Part shown: positions 22,372 to 32,406 of the stretch, in pieces | How the letters are laid out: each line of letters starts with the position of its first letter | Position numbering within the stretch: position 1 is the stretch's first letter | Source of the DNA: Nocardia farcinica | Lineage (GTDB): Bacteria; Actinomycetota; Actinomycetes; Mycobacteriales; Mycobacteriaceae | DNA: 64,000 bases | Direction of reading: 5' to 3' | NCBI RefSeq assembly: GCF_001182745.1 | Contig: NZ_LN868939.1 | Span: forward strand, 2,418,001-2,482,000 | Notes under the pieces: generated by a model | What the model was told of the DNA's origin: nothing | The model's database searches: none | The model's input: the letters and a program-made list of their open reading frames with translations, nothing else | Made by a program: the position numbers and the translations under genes

Positions 22372-24786
22372 GTGACGACAGCGCCCGAGATCGCCAGTTC
22401 AGAGACGAACAGCACCGATACGACCGCCGCACCGGTGGGCACGCTCGCGGGTCCGGCGGGCGTCGGCAGCCGCATCGCCGAGGAACTCGGGGTGCGGGAG
22501 AGCCAGGTCCGCGCCGCGGTCGAACTGCTCGACGCGGGCTCGACCGTGCCCTTCATCGCCCGGTACCGCAAGGAGGTGACCGGCGGCCTCGACGACGCGC
22601 AGCTGCGCACGCTGGAGGAACGCCTGCACTACCTGCGGGAGCTGGACGAGCGCCGCGCCGCCATCATCGAATCCATCCGCGCCCAGGGCAAACTCGACGA
22701 CGAGCTGCACCGCAGCCTGCTGCTGGCCGAGACCAAGGCCCGCCTCGAGGACATCTACCTGCCCTACAAGCCCAAGCGGCGCACCAAGGCCCAGATCGCG
22801 CGCGAGGCCGGGCACGAGCCGGTGGCCGACGCCCTGCTGGCCGACCCCACCACCGATCCCGCGCAGTACACCGCCGAGCAGCTCGACGGCGCCCGCGCGA
22901 TCCTGGTCGAGCGGTTCGCCGAAGACGCCGACCTGGTCGGTGAGTTGCGCGAGATGATGTGGAATCGCGGGCAGCTCACCTCCACCGTGCGGCCCGGCAA
23001 GGAGGAGGCGGGGGCGAAGTTCGCCGACTACTTCGAGTTCAGCGAGGCGTTCAGCTCGCTGCCCTCACACCGGGTGCTCGCGCTGTTCCGCGGGGAGAAG
23101 GAGGAGGTGCTCAGCCTCCAGCTCGAGCCCGACACCGAGGAACTCGCGCCGGGGGAACGCAGCGTCTACGAGGGCCGCATCGCCGCGAAGTTCGGCATCG
23201 CCGATCGCGGACGCCCCGCCGACAGCTGGCTGCTCGACACCGTGCGGTGGGCGTGGCGGACCAAGTTGCAGGTGAGCCTGGGCATCGACACCAGGATGCG
23301 GCTGCGGCAGGCGGCGGAGAAGGACGCCGTCGACGTCTTCGCGGCGAACCTGCGCGATCTGCTGCTGGCCGCCCCCGCGGGCACCCGCACCACGATGGGC
23401 CTTGACCCCGGCTACCGCACCGGTGTCAAGGTGGCCGTCGTCGACGCGACCGGCAAGGTGGTCGCGACCGAGGTGATCTACCCGCACAAGCCGCAGGGCC
23501 AGACCGAGAAGTCGCTGGCCGTGCTCGGCGCGCTGGTGGCCCGCTTCGGTGTCGAACTGATCGCGATCGGCAACGGGACGGCTTCGCGCGAGACCGACGC
23601 GCTGGTGGCCGAGCTCATCTCCCGCATCGGCGCCACGTCGGACAAGAAGCCGACCAAGGTGGTCGTCTCCGAGGCCGGCGCCTCGGTGTACTCCGCCTCC
23701 GCCTACGCCTCCCAGGAACTGCCGGAACTGGACGTCTCGCTGCGCGGCGCGGTCTCGATCGCACGTCGGTTGCAGGACCCGCTGGCCGAGCTGGTGAAGA
23801 TCGATCCCAAGTCGATCGGCGTGGGCCAGTACCAGCACGATGTCTCCGAGACGCTGCTGGCCCGCTCGCTGGGCGCGGTGGTCGAGGACGCGGTCAACGC
23901 GGTCGGCGTCGACGTCAACACCGCCTCGGTGCCGCTGCTGTCGCGGGTGTCGGGCATCGGCTCGGCCGTCGCGGAGAGCATCGTCGCCCATCGGGACCAG
24001 AACGGGCCGTTCCGTTCCCGTACCGCCCTGCTCGACGTGCCCCGGCTCGGGCCGAAGGCATTCGAACAGTGCGCGGGCTTCCTGCGCATCCGCGGCGGCG
24101 ACGATCCGCTGGACACCTCGGCGGTGCACCCGGAGGCCTACCCGGTGGTGCGGCGCATTCTCGAGGCCACCGGCCGCCGCGTCGACGAGCTGATCGGCAA
24201 CACCGGCGTGCTCCGGTCGTTGCGGCCCGCCGAGTTCACCGACGAGAAGTTCGGCGTGCCCACCGTCACCGACATCATCGGCGAACTGGAGAAACCCGGC
24301 CGCGACCCGCGCCCGGAGTTCAAGACCGCGGAATTCGCCGCCGGGGTGGAGAAGGTCGCCGACCTGAAGCCGGGCATGGTGCTCGAGGGCGTGGTGACCA
24401 ACGTCGCGGCGTTCGGCGCGTTCGTCGACGTCGGCGTCCACCAGGACGGGCTGGTGCACGTCTCGGCCATGTCGCACTCCTTCGTCAAGGACCCGCGCGA
24501 GGTCGTCAAGTCCGGTGACGTGGTGAAGGTGAAGGTGCTCGAGGTCGACGTCGCCCGTCAGCGCATCGGCCTGTCGCTGCGGCTGGACGACGAGCCGGGC
24601 GCAGCCAAGGGCGAGCGCGGCGGCCAGCGCGAGGGCGGGCGCCGCGGCGGTTCCGGTGGTGCCGGCGGCGGACAACGGCAGAATGGACAGGGGCGGCAGC
24701 AGAGTCGCAACCAGGGCAGGCGCAACGCCCCCGCACCCAGCGGGTCGATGGCCGACGCCCTGCGCCGCGCCGGATTCGGGAAGTAG
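22372..24786 (+). CDS. tex: Tex family RNA-binding protein
   Basis: Tex/Spt6-type nucleic-acid-binding protein, about 804 residues. Tex N-terminal domain ([20 protein letters not shown]), YqgF-like RNase-H fold ([22 protein letters not shown]), helix-hairpin-helix region ([20 protein letters not shown]) and S1 domain ([21 protein letters not shown]). The tail is Gly/Arg/Gln-rich (about 750-790), an extra RNA-binding tail. GTG 22372 lies 8 bases after TAGTGT, fitting a leaderless start; GTG 22360 with GGGAG 6 bases before it is the alternative. Linked to nothing obvious around it. Confidence 0.92.
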   Translation: MTTAPEIASSETNSTDTTAAPVGTLAGPAGVGSRIAEELGVRESQVRAAVELLDAGSTVPFIARYRKEVTGGLDDAQLRTLEERLHYLRELDERRAAIIESIRAQGKLDDELHRSLLLAETKARLEDIYLPYKPKRRTKAQIAREAGHEPVADALLADPTTDPAQYTAEQLDGARAILVERFAEDADLVGELREMMWNRGQLTSTVRPGKEEAGAKFADYFEFSEAFSSLPSHRVLALFRGEKEEVLSLQLEPDTEELAPGERSVYEGRIAAKFGIADRGRPADSWLLDTVRWAWRTKLQVSLGIDTRMRLRQAAEKDAVDVFAANLRDLLLAAPAGTRTTMGLDPGYRTGVKVAVVDATGKVVATEVIYPHKPQGQTEKSLAVLGALVARFGVELIAIGNGTASRETDALVAELISRIGATSDKKPTKVVVSEAGASVYSASAYASQELPELDVSLRGAVSIARRLQDPLAELVKIDPKSIGVGQYQHDVSETLLARSLGAVVEDAVNAVGVDVNTASVPLLSRVSGIGSAVAESIVAHRDQNGPFRSRTALLDVPRLGPKAFEQCAGFLRIRGGDDPLDTSAVHPEAYPVVRRILEATGRRVDELIGNTGVLRSLRPAEFTDEKFGVPTVTDIIGELEKPGRDPRPEFKTAEFAAGVEKVADLKPGMVLEGVVTNVAAFGAFVDVGVHQDGLVHVSAMSHSFVKDPREVVKSGDVVKVKVLEVDVARQRIGLSLRLDDEPGAAKGERGGQREGGRRGGSGGAGGGQRQNGQGRQQSRNQGRRNAPAPSGSMADALRRAGFGK

Positions 24787-24833
24787 CAGCCGACCCGGCG
24801 GCGCACCGGAGAAGCGGGGAGGTACCGGCGGTC

Positions 24834-25715
24834 ATGCGACGGTGGCTCGAACAGGACGTGATCGCGCACGGCCGCCTGCCGCTGCTCTGCTTCCTCTTCG
24901 GCTTCATCCTCGGCTTCCTGTTCATCCGGCTCAGCGTCCGGATGATCCGGGCCGATGTGCGGTGGTGGCCGGGCAACCTGCGCGCCGGTGACGTGCACAT
25001 CCACCACATGGTGTTCGGGGTGGTGCTCGTCCTCGGGTCCGGGCTGGGCATGGTCGCGGTGATCGAGGACGCCGACACCCCGGTCGCCGCGGCGCTGGCG
25101 GCGGCGTTCGGCGTCGGCAGCGCCCTGGTGCTCGACGAGTTCGCGCTGATCTACTACCTGCGCGACGTCTATTGGGAGGAGCAGGGGCGCACCTCGGTCG
25201 ACGCGGTCTTCGTCGCGCTGGCCGTGACCGGTCTGTTGCTGCTCGGCTTCCATCCGCTGTCGCTGCTGGAGATCAACGACTTCCGCACCTCGCTCGGCAC
25301 CGTCGGGCACCTGGTGGCGGCGGGTTTCGCGCTGGCGAATCTGGCCATGGCCGCCGTCGTGATCGCCAAGGGCAAGATCTGGACCGGCCTGTTCGGCATG
25401 TTCTTCCCGCCGCTGCTGTTCGTCGGCGCGCTGCGGCTGAGCAGGCCGGGCGCGCCCTGGGCACGCTGGCGTTACGCCAACCGCCGCCGATTGATGGCGC
25501 GCGCCATCGTGCGCGAGCGCCGCTATCGCAGGCCGGTGATCCGGGCGAAGATCTTCGTGCAGGATCTGGTGGCGGGCAAACCCGACGTCGAGCACGCCCG
25601 CACCGCCGCCGAGGCCGAGCTCAGCCGCACCGTGGTGCCCGCGCCACCCGCGCCGCACCGGCACCACGGCGCGCCCGCACCGGACCGGCCCGAACCGGCG
25701 GAGGCGCCCCGCTGA
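24834..25715 (+). CDS. Integral membrane protein, unknown function
   Basis: 293-residue membrane protein. Helices are visible at about 15-35 (LPLLCFLFGFILGFLFIRL), 58-75, 80-105, 122-140 and 150-205, with an odd cluster DVHIHHMVFGVVL near 53, where the three His residues could bind metal. The C-terminal 80 residues are hydrophilic, Arg-rich then Pro/His-rich, and cytosolic. I recognise no family with certainty. ATG 24834; GGGGAGGT is about 9 bases upstream. It follows tex by 47 bases on the same strand. Confidence 0.8.
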   Translation: MRRWLEQDVIAHGRLPLLCFLFGFILGFLFIRLSVRMIRADVRWWPGNLRAGDVHIHHMVFGVVLVLGSGLGMVAVIEDADTPVAAALAAAFGVGSALVLDEFALIYYLRDVYWEEQGRTSVDAVFVALAVTGLLLLGFHPLSLLEINDFRTSLGTVGHLVAAGFALANLAMAAVVIAKGKIWTGLFGMFFPPLLFVGALRLSRPGAPWARWRYANRRRLMARAIVRERRYRRPVIRAKIFVQDLVAGKPDVEHARTAAEAELSRTVVPAPPAPHRHHGAPAPDRPEPAEAPR

Positions 25716-25721
25716 CCCCGG

Positions 25722-25756
25722 CCGATTTCGTCGCGGCCCGGCCCGTCTGGCACAAT
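25722..25756 (+). promoter_or_regulatory. rplS promoter, near-duplicate of the rpsP promoter
   Basis: CCGATTTCG at 25722, GGCCCGTCTGGCACAATG at 25740-25757, -10 CACAAT at 25751-25756. Both elements and their spacing are the same as before rpsP, while the flanking sequence differs. The leader to the rplS ATG is about 115 bases. Confidence 0.7.
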
Positions 25757-25877
25757 GCTCAGGTTGCCCTGGGTGCTTTCTCGACCCCGGGAGCATCCCT
25801 TAATTCGGAGCATGAACCGGTCGAGCACACCCGTGCCGCCAGGGTCCTCTGTTCGCGCGAACTCCAGAAGGATGGAA

Positions 25878-26219
25878 ATGAACACCCTTGACTTCGTCGA
25901 CGAAAAGTCGCTGCGCAGCGATGTCCCGGACTTCCGGCCCGGCGACACCCTGAATGTGCACGTGAAGGTCATCGAAGGCTCGAAGGAGCGCATCCAGGTC
26001 TTCAAGGGCGTCGTGATCCGTCGCCAGGGCGGTGGCATCCGCGAGACCTTCACCGTGCGCAAGGTGTCGTTCGGTGTCGGCGTGGAGCGCACCTTCCCGG
26101 TGCACAGCCCCAACATCGATCACATCGACGTCGTGACCCGCGGTGACGTCCGCCGGGCGAAGCTGTACTACCTGCGCGACCTGCGCGGTAAGGCGGCCAA
26201 GATCAAGGAGAAGCGCTGA
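25878..26219 (+). CDS. rplS: 50S ribosomal protein L19
   Basis: Large-subunit protein at the 30S-50S interface. 113 residues, normal for the family. Motifs: [41 protein letters not shown] and [15 protein letters not shown] 25878 has AAGGA 6 bases upstream; ATG 25872 would overlap that site. Followed 82 bases later by lepB, as in mycobacteria. Confidence 0.96.
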   Translation: MNTLDFVDEKSLRSDVPDFRPGDTLNVHVKVIEGSKERIQVFKGVVIRRQGGGIRETFTVRKVSFGVGVERTFPVHSPNIDHIDVVTRGDVRRAKLYYLRDLRGKAAKIKEKR

Positions 26220-26288
26220 GCGCTGCCCTTGACCGGGACAACTGATCGTCGACTGGCCCGGCACCGGACGTGAGTCATGGTGCCGGGC

Positions 26289-26294
26289 TAGTCT
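26289..26294 (+). promoter_or_regulatory. Leaderless -10 of lepB
   Basis: TAGTCT is followed after 7 bases by the lepB GTG at 26302. No ribosome binding site is present between. lepB may thus be transcribed alone without a leader, besides read-through from rplS. Confidence 0.5.
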
Positions 26295-26301
26295 GTTCGG
26301 C

Positions 26302-27078
26302 GTGGCAGACGAAAGTGGGTCGGTGCGGGTGTCCGAATCGGACGACGAGGGGGCGGGCCGCCGCGGGCGGCGCAGGGGTAATCGGAAGACCAAACAGCAG
26401 CGGCCGTTCTGGCAGGAACTGCCGATCCTGATCGGCATCGCCGCCATCATCGCCGCGCTCGTGGTCACCTTCATCGGCAGGCCGTATGTGATCCCCTCCC
26501 AGTCGATGGAGGAGACGCTGCAGATCGGCGACCGCATCTACGTCCAGAAGATCAGCTACTACGCCGGGGACCCGCAGCCCGGTGATGTCGTCGTCTTCGT
26601 CGGTCCGCCCTCCTGGAACACCCGCTACCAGTCGATCCGCTCGGACAACCCGGTGGTGCGCGGCGTCCAGAACTTCCTCTCCTTCTTCGGGCTCGTCCCG
26701 CCCGACGAGAACGACCTGGTCAAGCGCGTCATCGCGGTCGGCGGGCAGACCGTGCAGTGCTGCGACGCCCAGGGCCGGGTGATGGTCGACGGCAAGGCCC
26801 TCGACGAACCGTATGTCCAGAACGACTACCGCTGGCTGACCGGCCAGCAGAACGCGAGCTACCCGGCCGGGCGGGTGTTCGGGCCGATCAAGGTGCCCGA
26901 GGGCCATCTGTGGGTGATGGGGGACAACCGCAACCAGTCCGCGGATTCCCGCGCGCACGTCGGTGACGAGCTCCAGGGCACCGTGCCGATCGAGAACGTG
27001 CGCGGCAAGGCCGTGTTCAAGATCTGGCCGCCGACCCGGCTCGGCCCCATCCGCGCCGAGGACCCGCAGGGCAACTGA
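26302..27078 (+). CDS. lepB: Signal peptidase I
   Basis: Membrane-bound Ser/Lys peptidase that removes signal peptides from exported proteins. 258 residues. A charged N-terminal cytosolic tail precedes one membrane helix ([20 protein letters not shown], about 40-59). Catalytic Ser68 is in VIPSQSME and Lys141 in [10 protein letters not shown]; the [12 protein letters not shown] box is intact. GTG start, probably leaderless. Next to rplS and rnhB as in mycobacteria. Confidence 0.95.
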   Translation: MADESGSVRVSESDDEGAGRRGRRRGNRKTKQQRPFWQELPILIGIAAIIAALVVTFIGRPYVIPSQSMEETLQIGDRIYVQKISYYAGDPQPGDVVVFVGPPSWNTRYQSIRSDNPVVRGVQNFLSFFGLVPPDENDLVKRVIAVGGQTVQCCDAQGRVMVDGKALDEPYVQNDYRWLTGQQNASYPAGRVFGPIKVPEGHLWVMGDNRNQSADSRAHVGDELQGTVPIENVRGKAVFKIWPPTRLGPIRAEDPQGN

Positions 27079-27145
27079 GGGGCACGGGCGGATAATTCGC
27101 ACGGTAGGGATGCACGCAGTGGGGCAGGCAAGCCGGAGTGGAGCG

Positions 27146-27901
27146 ATGACGGCACGCACGGGGTGGCCGCCGCGCATGGTGATGCGCAAGGCGGGTGGGT
27201 TGCGCACGCTGGAGGCGGCGCTGATCCGCGGCGGGCTCGGACCCGTCGCGGGCGTGGACGAGGCGGGCCGCGGTCCCTGTGCGGGCCCGCTGGTGGTGGC
27301 GGCCTGCCTGCTGGCGCCCAAGGCCTACGACCGGCTCGCCGGGCTCGACGACTCCAAGAAACTCACCGAGGCCGCCCGCGAGGAGCTGTACCCGGTGATC
27401 ACGCGGCTCGCGCTGGCCTGGGAGGTGGTGGTGATCCCGGCCTGGGAGATCGACGCCATCGGCATCCACGTCGCCAATATCGAGGGCATGCGCCGTGCGG
27501 TCGCGGGCCTGCGACAGCGGCCGGGCTACGTCCTCACCGATGGGTTCCGGGTGCCCGGCCTCGCGGCGCCATCCCTGCCGGTCATCGGCGGGGACGCCGC
27601 GGCGGCCTGCATCGCCGCCGCGAGCATCCTCGCGAAGGTCACCAGGGACCGGATCATGGTCGAGCTGGACAGCCGCCACCCGGGCTACGGTTTCGCCGCC
27701 CACAAGGGCTACAACACCCCCGAACACACCGCGGCGTTGCAGCGGCTCGGCCCGTGCAGCGAACACCGCCGGTCCTGGCGGAATGTGCGCGAGCGGCTGG
27801 GGCTGCGCCCGCTCGATCCCACCGTCGAATACGCCGAGACGGTGCTCGCCGACGGCGTGGCGGACAGCCGGGTGGCTGCCGACGCGGCGCATGCGGGATG
27901 A
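27146..27901 (+). CDS. rnhB: Ribonuclease HII
   Basis: Removes ribonucleotides and RNA primers from RNA-DNA hybrids. 251 residues. Catalytic carboxylates lie in [29 protein letters not shown] and [21 protein letters not shown] and [12 protein letters not shown] follow. ATG 27146 with GGAGTGGAG upstream, and the start [23 protein letters not shown] resembles the mycobacterial protein. DUF2469 follows 46 bases later. Confidence 0.94.
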   Translation: MTARTGWPPRMVMRKAGGLRTLEAALIRGGLGPVAGVDEAGRGPCAGPLVVAACLLAPKAYDRLAGLDDSKKLTEAAREELYPVITRLALAWEVVVIPAWEIDAIGIHVANIEGMRRAVAGLRQRPGYVLTDGFRVPGLAAPSLPVIGGDAAAACIAAASILAKVTRDRIMVELDSRHPGYGFAAHKGYNTPEHTAALQRLGPCSEHRRSWRNVRERLGLRPLDPTVEYAETVLADGVADSRVAADAAHAG

Positions 27902-27947
27902 TGTCGGAATACGACGCACTGCGCCGAGAAGGAGGACGTCCCACCCG

Positions 27948-28253
27948 ATGAGTGCCGAGGACCTCGAGAAGTACGAAACCGAGATGGAGCTCTCGCTGTA
28001 TCGCGAGTACAAGGACATCGTCGGTCAGTTCTCGTACGTGGTGGAGACCGAGCGTCGCTTCTACCTGGCCAATTCCGTCGAGCTGCGCCCGCAGAACGCC
28101 GACGGCGAGGTGTACTTCGAGGTGCGCATGAGCGACGCCTGGGTCTGGGACATGTACCGGCCCGCGCGCTTCGTCAAGCACGTGCGGGTCATCACCTTCA
28201 AGGACGTCAACATCGAGGAGCTGGAGAAGCCGGACCTTCGCCTGCCCGAGTGA
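27948..28253 (+). CDS. DUF2469 family protein
   Basis: 101-residue acidic cytosolic protein of unknown function, highly conserved in actinobacteria: MSAEDLEKYETEMELSLYRE, then VETERRFYLANSVEL and VRMSDAWVWDMYRPARFVK. No catalytic motif is evident. ATG 27948 preceded by GGAGGA. Its place between rnhB and yraN is the same in M. tuberculosis. Confidence 0.9.
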   Translation: MSAEDLEKYETEMELSLYREYKDIVGQFSYVVETERRFYLANSVELRPQNADGEVYFEVRMSDAWVWDMYRPARFVKHVRVITFKDVNIEELEKPDLRLPE

Positions 28254-28353
28254 CGCGGCCGCGTTGTCCACAGCCGTCCGGTGATCCCCAGGGCGGCTGA
28301 AAGCCCAGGTCGCCGCGTCGGGATCGGCGGCGTCGGCGACCATCCTGGCCCGT

Positions 28354-28710
28354 GTGGGAGACAAACAGGCGCTCGGCGCACACGGGGAAGAACTGGCCGC
28401 CCGCTTCCTGCGGGACGCGGGCATGGAGATCGTCGCGCGGAACTGGCGGTGCCGCTACGGCGAGCTGGACCTGATCGCGCGTGACGCACAGACCACCGCC
28501 TTCGTCGAGGTCAAGACCCGCCGCGGGCTCGGGTTCGGCACGCCCGCCGAAGCGGTCACCTTCACCAAGCGCCAGCGGATCCGCCGCCTGGCTCTGCTGT
28601 GGCTGGCCGAACAGGACGGGCCCTGGCAACAGATCCGGTTCGACGTGGTCTCGGTGCTGATGACACCCGGGCATCGCCCCGTCATCGACCACCTGAAGGC
28701 GGTCTTCTGA
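28354..28710 (+). CDS. YraN family (UPF0102) nuclease-like protein
   Basis: 118 residues; belongs to UPF0102, an endonuclease-like fold related to Holliday-junction resolvases. The motif RYGELDLIARDAQTTAFVEVKTR has the E-x-D...E-V-K pattern of the PD-(D/E)XK family. GTG 28354 lies 7 bases after CATCCT and has no ribosome binding site, so it may be leaderless. Its stop overlaps the yifB ATG; yraN, yifB, dprA and xerC form a DNA-processing cluster. Confidence 0.88.
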   Translation: MGDKQALGAHGEELAARFLRDAGMEIVARNWRCRYGELDLIARDAQTTAFVEVKTRRGLGFGTPAEAVTFTKRQRIRRLALLWLAEQDGPWQQIRFDVVSVLMTPGHRPVIDHLKAVF

Positions 28711-30218
28711 TGGCGCTCGGCCGCGCCCACTCGGTCGCCGTCGCCGGGGTGGACGGCCAGTTGGTGGAGATCGAGGCCGACATCGGCCAGGGGCTGCCCT
28801 CGGTGCATCTGGTGGGCCTGCCCGACACCGCCCTGACGGAATCCCGGGACCGGGTGCGGGCCGCGGTCGCGAACTCGGGGGAGAAGTGGCCGGACGGCCG
28901 GGTCATCCTGGCGCTGTCCCCGGCGACATTGCCCAAGGTGGGCAGCGTCTACGACCTGGCGCTGGCAGCGGCGGTGCTCGACGCCGCCGACGCGATCCCC
29001 TCCGCCCGGCTCGGCAAGGCGGTGTTGCTGGGCGAACTGGCCCTGGACGGACGGGTGCGGCGGGTCCGCGGCATCCTGCCCGCGGTGATGACGGCGCGCG
29101 CCGCGGGCTGGCCCACGGTCGTGGTGCCACGCGCCGCGTTGGCCGAGGCGGGACTGGTGCAGGGCATCGAGGTGCTCGGCGCGGAGACCCTGCGTGGCCT
29201 GGTGGCATGGCTGCGCGGGGAGGGTGGGCTGGCCGAACCCGACGGCGTCCTGCCCGGCGCCGCCGCCCCCGACGGCGACCTGAGCGAGGTGGTCGGGCAG
29301 GAGGAGGCACGGTGGGCGCTCGAGGTCGCCGCGGCCGGCGGCCACCATCTGCTGCTCACCGGCCCGCCCGGCATCGGCAAAACGATGCTGGCGCAACGGC
29401 TTCCGAGTCTGCTGCCGCCACTCACCGAAGCGGAGTCGCTGGAGGTGACGGCCATCCACTCGATGGCGGGCGCGTTGTCGGGCGAGCATCCCCTCGTCAC
29501 CACACCGCCGTTCGTGGCACCGCACCACTCCACCTCGGTGACCGCGATGATCGGCGGCGGCTCGGGCACGGCACGGCCGGGCGCGGTCAGCCGGGCGCAC
29601 CGCGGGGTGCTGTTCCTCGACGAATGCGCCGAGATCGGCACCAAGGTGCTCGAGGCGATGCGTACCCCGCTCGAGGAGGGCGAGGTGCGCATCGCCCGCC
29701 GCGACGGCGTCGCCCGCTATCCCGCGCGCTTCCAGCTGGTACTCGCCGCCAACCCGTGCCCGTGCGCGCCCGCCCGCGACGTGGACTGCATCTGCCCGCC
29801 GCTTGCCCGTCGCCGCTACCTGGGCAAACTGTCCGGTCCGCTGATGGACCGCATCGACCTCTGGGTGCGCATGCACGGTCACACCGGGCCCGCGCTGGGT
29901 TCCGAGGTCGCCGAGAGCAGCGCCACGGTGCGGGAGCGGGTCGCCGCCGCCCGCGCCGCGGCGGCGCACCGCTGGCGCGCCGACGGCTGGCGGACCAACG
30001 CCGAAGTGCCGGGACACGTTCTGCGACAGCGTTTTCCGCTTCCCGCCGAGGCGGTCGCCCCGCTGGAGGCGGCCGTGCGGATGGGCAGGCTGTCCGCGCG
30101 CGGCGCCGATCGCGCCATCCGCGTCGCCTGGACGGTGTGCGACCTGCGCGGCGCTCCCGTCCCCACCGCACGGGACGTGATGCTGGCCTTGAACTTCCGG
30201 CAGCGCGGCGCACCGTGA
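28710..30218 (+). CDS. YifB/ComM-type Mg-chelatase-like AAA+ ATPase
   Basis: 502 residues. An N-terminal Lon-protease-like domain (VHLVGLPDTALTESRDRVRAA) is followed by an AAA+ core with Walker A GPPGIGKT near 219, Walker B GVLFLDECAEI near 300 and a Cys-rich NPCPCAPARDVDCICPP insert near 347. ComM relatives drive branch migration of recombining DNA during natural transformation. It starts in the yraN stop codon and stands before dprA, which fits a role in DNA uptake or recombination. Confidence 0.92.
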   Translation: MALGRAHSVAVAGVDGQLVEIEADIGQGLPSVHLVGLPDTALTESRDRVRAAVANSGEKWPDGRVILALSPATLPKVGSVYDLALAAAVLDAADAIPSARLGKAVLLGELALDGRVRRVRGILPAVMTARAAGWPTVVVPRAALAEAGLVQGIEVLGAETLRGLVAWLRGEGGLAEPDGVLPGAAAPDGDLSEVVGQEEARWALEVAAAGGHHLLLTGPPGIGKTMLAQRLPSLLPPLTEAESLEVTAIHSMAGALSGEHPLVTTPPFVAPHHSTSVTAMIGGGSGTARPGAVSRAHRGVLFLDECAEIGTKVLEAMRTPLEEGEVRIARRDGVARYPARFQLVLAANPCPCAPARDVDCICPPLARRRYLGKLSGPLMDRIDLWVRMHGHTGPALGSEVAESSATVRERVAAARAAAAHRWRADGWRTNAEVPGHVLRQRFPLPAEAVAPLEAAVRMGRLSARGADRAIRVAWTVCDLRGAPVPTARDVMLALNFRQRGAP

Positions 30219-30292
30219 CACGACAGACCCCGGCCGCGGCGGACACGCCGGTCGGCGCACAGGTATTCGACGATTCCCAGGGGGGACAGCAA

Positions 30293-32320
30293 ATGACCGA
30301 GGTAGTGTCCGAGAGGGCCGGAGAACCATCAGCGCGCCGAGCGAGCCGAGAGCACGAAACCGCCGCCTCCTCGGCGCCTGCGGACAGGATCGACACCTCC
30401 GGTGCGGTACCGGGTGGTGGTCGCGGCTCGGCGGCGCAGGGAGACGCCGAGCCCGGTCACCGCGCAACCGGTCACCGCGGGGCAGGTCGTGCTGCGGCCG
30501 CGCATTGCGAGCCAGGAGTCGGCGACCGACCGGAGGACTACGAAGCCCGCAGGGGCGCGGTGGCGGTCTCGGACGTAGTTCGCAGCAGTGTGGGGGTGGG
30601 GGACAGGGGCGAGGAGTCCGGTGACAGTGCCCGCGACGGCGGTGATGGCGGCGGTGACGGTGATGGCTACGGCAACGGCGGTGGTGACGGCGGCGACGGT
30701 GCCGGGGCGATCTCGCATGCAACCCGCAGCAGCGTGGGGGACAGGAGCGAGGAATTCGGTGACAGTGCCTGCGGCGGCGGCGAAGGTGGCCGCGGTGACG
30801 CCGATGGCGATGGCGACGGCGGCGCGGGGGCGGTCTCGGATGCAGCCCGCAGCAGCGTGGGGGACAGGGGTGACGAATCCGGTGACAGCGCCGTCGGCGG
30901 CGGGAACGGCGGCGGGAAGTGCGGTGACGGCGTCAGGGATGACGGAGGTGGCAGGAACGGCGGAGGTGGTGGCGGCGTCGAAGGGGATGGCGCGTACAGC
31001 GGAGTCGACGGGGACCGGGGAGGTGACGGGGACCGGGGAGGCGACGAGGTCGGGGGCGGCGACGTGGACGGCGGCGGTGCGGATGGCGGCGGCGGGGGCA
31101 TCGAGGTCAGGGGCGGTGGCGAAGCCGGGAGCCGCCCCCGCGTGGTGTGCGCGTCCTCGGCCGATCACGACGCGCGGCGACTGGCGTGGGTGTATCTCTC
31201 GCGGGTGGTGGAGGGACCGTGTGCGGCGCTGTCGGCGCTGATCGAGTCGGTGGGCGTGGTGGAGGCGGCGCGCGCTGTGCGCGAGCGGGAGTTGCCCGAG
31301 GCGTTGCGGGGTGCCACCCGAGCACGGCGCGAGGTCGACCGCGCCGAGGCCGATCTCGCGACGATGGCACGGCTCGGTGGCCGGGTGGTGACTCCCGAGG
31401 ACGCGGAGTGGCCTGCTTGGCGGATGCTCGGGCTGAGTCAGCTGGCGGGCGGACCGGACCCCGACGGCGCGGTGCCGCTGGTGCTGTGGGTGCGGGGGCC
31501 GCGTTCGCTGCTGGAGTCCAGCGAGCAGGCGTTGGCGGTGGTCGGTTCCCGGTGCAGCAGCGGTTACGGCAACCGGGTGACGGCGGAGCTCGCGGGCGAT
31601 CTGGCCGCCCGCGGCTGGACCATCGTCTCCGGTGCGGCCTTCGGCATCGACGCGATGGCCCACCGGGCCGCCCTGGCCGTCGGCGGTCCCACCATCGCCG
31701 TCCTCGCCTGTGGTGTGGACCGGCCGTATCCGGCCCAGCACGACCGGCTGCTCGCCGAGATCGCCGAGGTGGGGCTGGTCGTGAGCGAGTATCCGCCCGG
31801 CACCGTCCCGCACAAACACCGCTTCCTCGCGCGCAACCGGTTGATCGCCGGGCTGGCCGACGGTGTCCTCGTCGTCGAGGCCGGTTTGCGCAGCGGCGCC
31901 CGCAACACCGTGAAATGGGCGCGCCGCCTGTGCCGCCCCGCCCTCGCCGTGCCCGGCCCGGTCACCTCCGCCGCATCGGTCGGCTGCCACCGCATGATCC
32001 GCGAGGGCGAGGCGCTGCTCGTCACCCGCGCCGAGGAGGTGATCGACGAAGCGGGCCCGCTGCGGTTGTCGCTGCCGGGTGGGACCGTGACCACCGTGGC
32101 CGAGTCGCTCACCGGGGACGAAGCGGTCGTCTACGCGGCGCTGCCGGCCATCGGCTCCCGGCTGCCCGGCGAACTCTGTGGCACCACGGGCCTGTCCACA
32201 CCGGCCGTTCGCGCGGCACTGGTCGCGCTGGAGATGGCGGGGCTGGTCGGCGCCGACGCCACCGGATGGTCACGTCTGGCCCGCCCTCGACGGTCCGGCG
32301 GTACCGCCGCGGATGGGTGA
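30293..32320 (+). CDS. dprA: DNA-processing protein DprA with a long disordered N-terminal extension
   Basis: DprA binds single-stranded DNA and loads RecA during transformation. The core (about 290-675) is complete: SAM-like [17 protein letters not shown], Rossmann fold with [15 protein letters not shown] and [30 protein letters not shown], and a C-terminal winged helix. Ahead lie some 290 residues rich in Gly, Asp and Ser with three degenerate repeats, absent from the DprA proteins I know. ATG 30293 has GGGGGGAC 6 bases upstream and the frame stays open throughout, so I keep it; GTG 31142 is a fallback start giving a normal-size protein. Confidence 0.85.
   Translation: MTEVVSERAGEPSARRASREHETAASSAPADRIDTSGAVPGGGRGSAAQGDAEPGHRATGHRGAGRAAAAHCEPGVGDRPEDYEARRGAVAVSDVVRSSVGVGDRGEESGDSARDGGDGGGDGDGYGNGGGDGGDGAGAISHATRSSVGDRSEEFGDSACGGGEGGRGDADGDGDGGAGAVSDAARSSVGDRGDESGDSAVGGGNGGGKCGDGVRDDGGGRNGGGGGGVEGDGAYSGVDGDRGGDGDRGGDEVGGGDVDGGGADGGGGGIEVRGGGEAGSRPRVVCASSADHDARRLAWVYLSRVVEGPCAALSALIESVGVVEAARAVRERELPEALRGATRARREVDRAEADLATMARLGGRVVTPEDAEWPAWRMLGLSQLAGGPDPDGAVPLVLWVRGPRSLLESSEQALAVVGSRCSSGYGNRVTAELAGDLAARGWTIVSGAAFGIDAMAHRAALAVGGPTIAVLACGVDRPYPAQHDRLLAEIAEVGLVVSEYPPGTVPHKHRFLARNRLIAGLADGVLVVEAGLRSGARNTVKWARRLCRPALAVPGPVTSAASVGCHRMIREGEALLVTRAEEVIDEAGPLRLSLPGGTVTTVAESLTGDEAVVYAALPAIGSRLPGELCGTTGLSTPAVRAALVALEMAGLVGADATGWSRLARPRRSGGTAADG
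30562..30905 (+). repeat. Degenerate tandem repeats inside the dprA extension
   Basis: Three copies starting at about 30562, 30707 and 30830 (steps of 145 and 123 bases). Each begins G-C-G-[GA]-T-C-T-C-G and encodes [VI]S[DH]xxRSSVG..DRxxExGDSA followed by a Gly/Asp-rich spacer of varying length. The differing steps and in-frame indels indicate slippage inside a coding region, not a CRISPR array. Confidence 0.8.
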
Positions 32321-32406
32321 TTCGATACTCGGACCCGCCCCGGGGTCGGCGGCCGACGGCGGCGCGGGAACTTGTCAACCGCGAGCGGGCGGGTCACGGT
32401 GGGGGA

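Noticed and set aside
30562..30905. Possible CRISPR array
   Set aside because: Three imperfect copies with unequal steps, in frame in a coding region, with no conserved 24-40-base repeat and no cas genes.
30329..31990. Reverse-strand open frame with Val/Ala/Thr repeats opposite the dprA extension
   Set aside because: The repeats are the complement of the Gly/Asp repeats; the frame runs antisense into the conserved DprA core and has no ribosome binding site or family.
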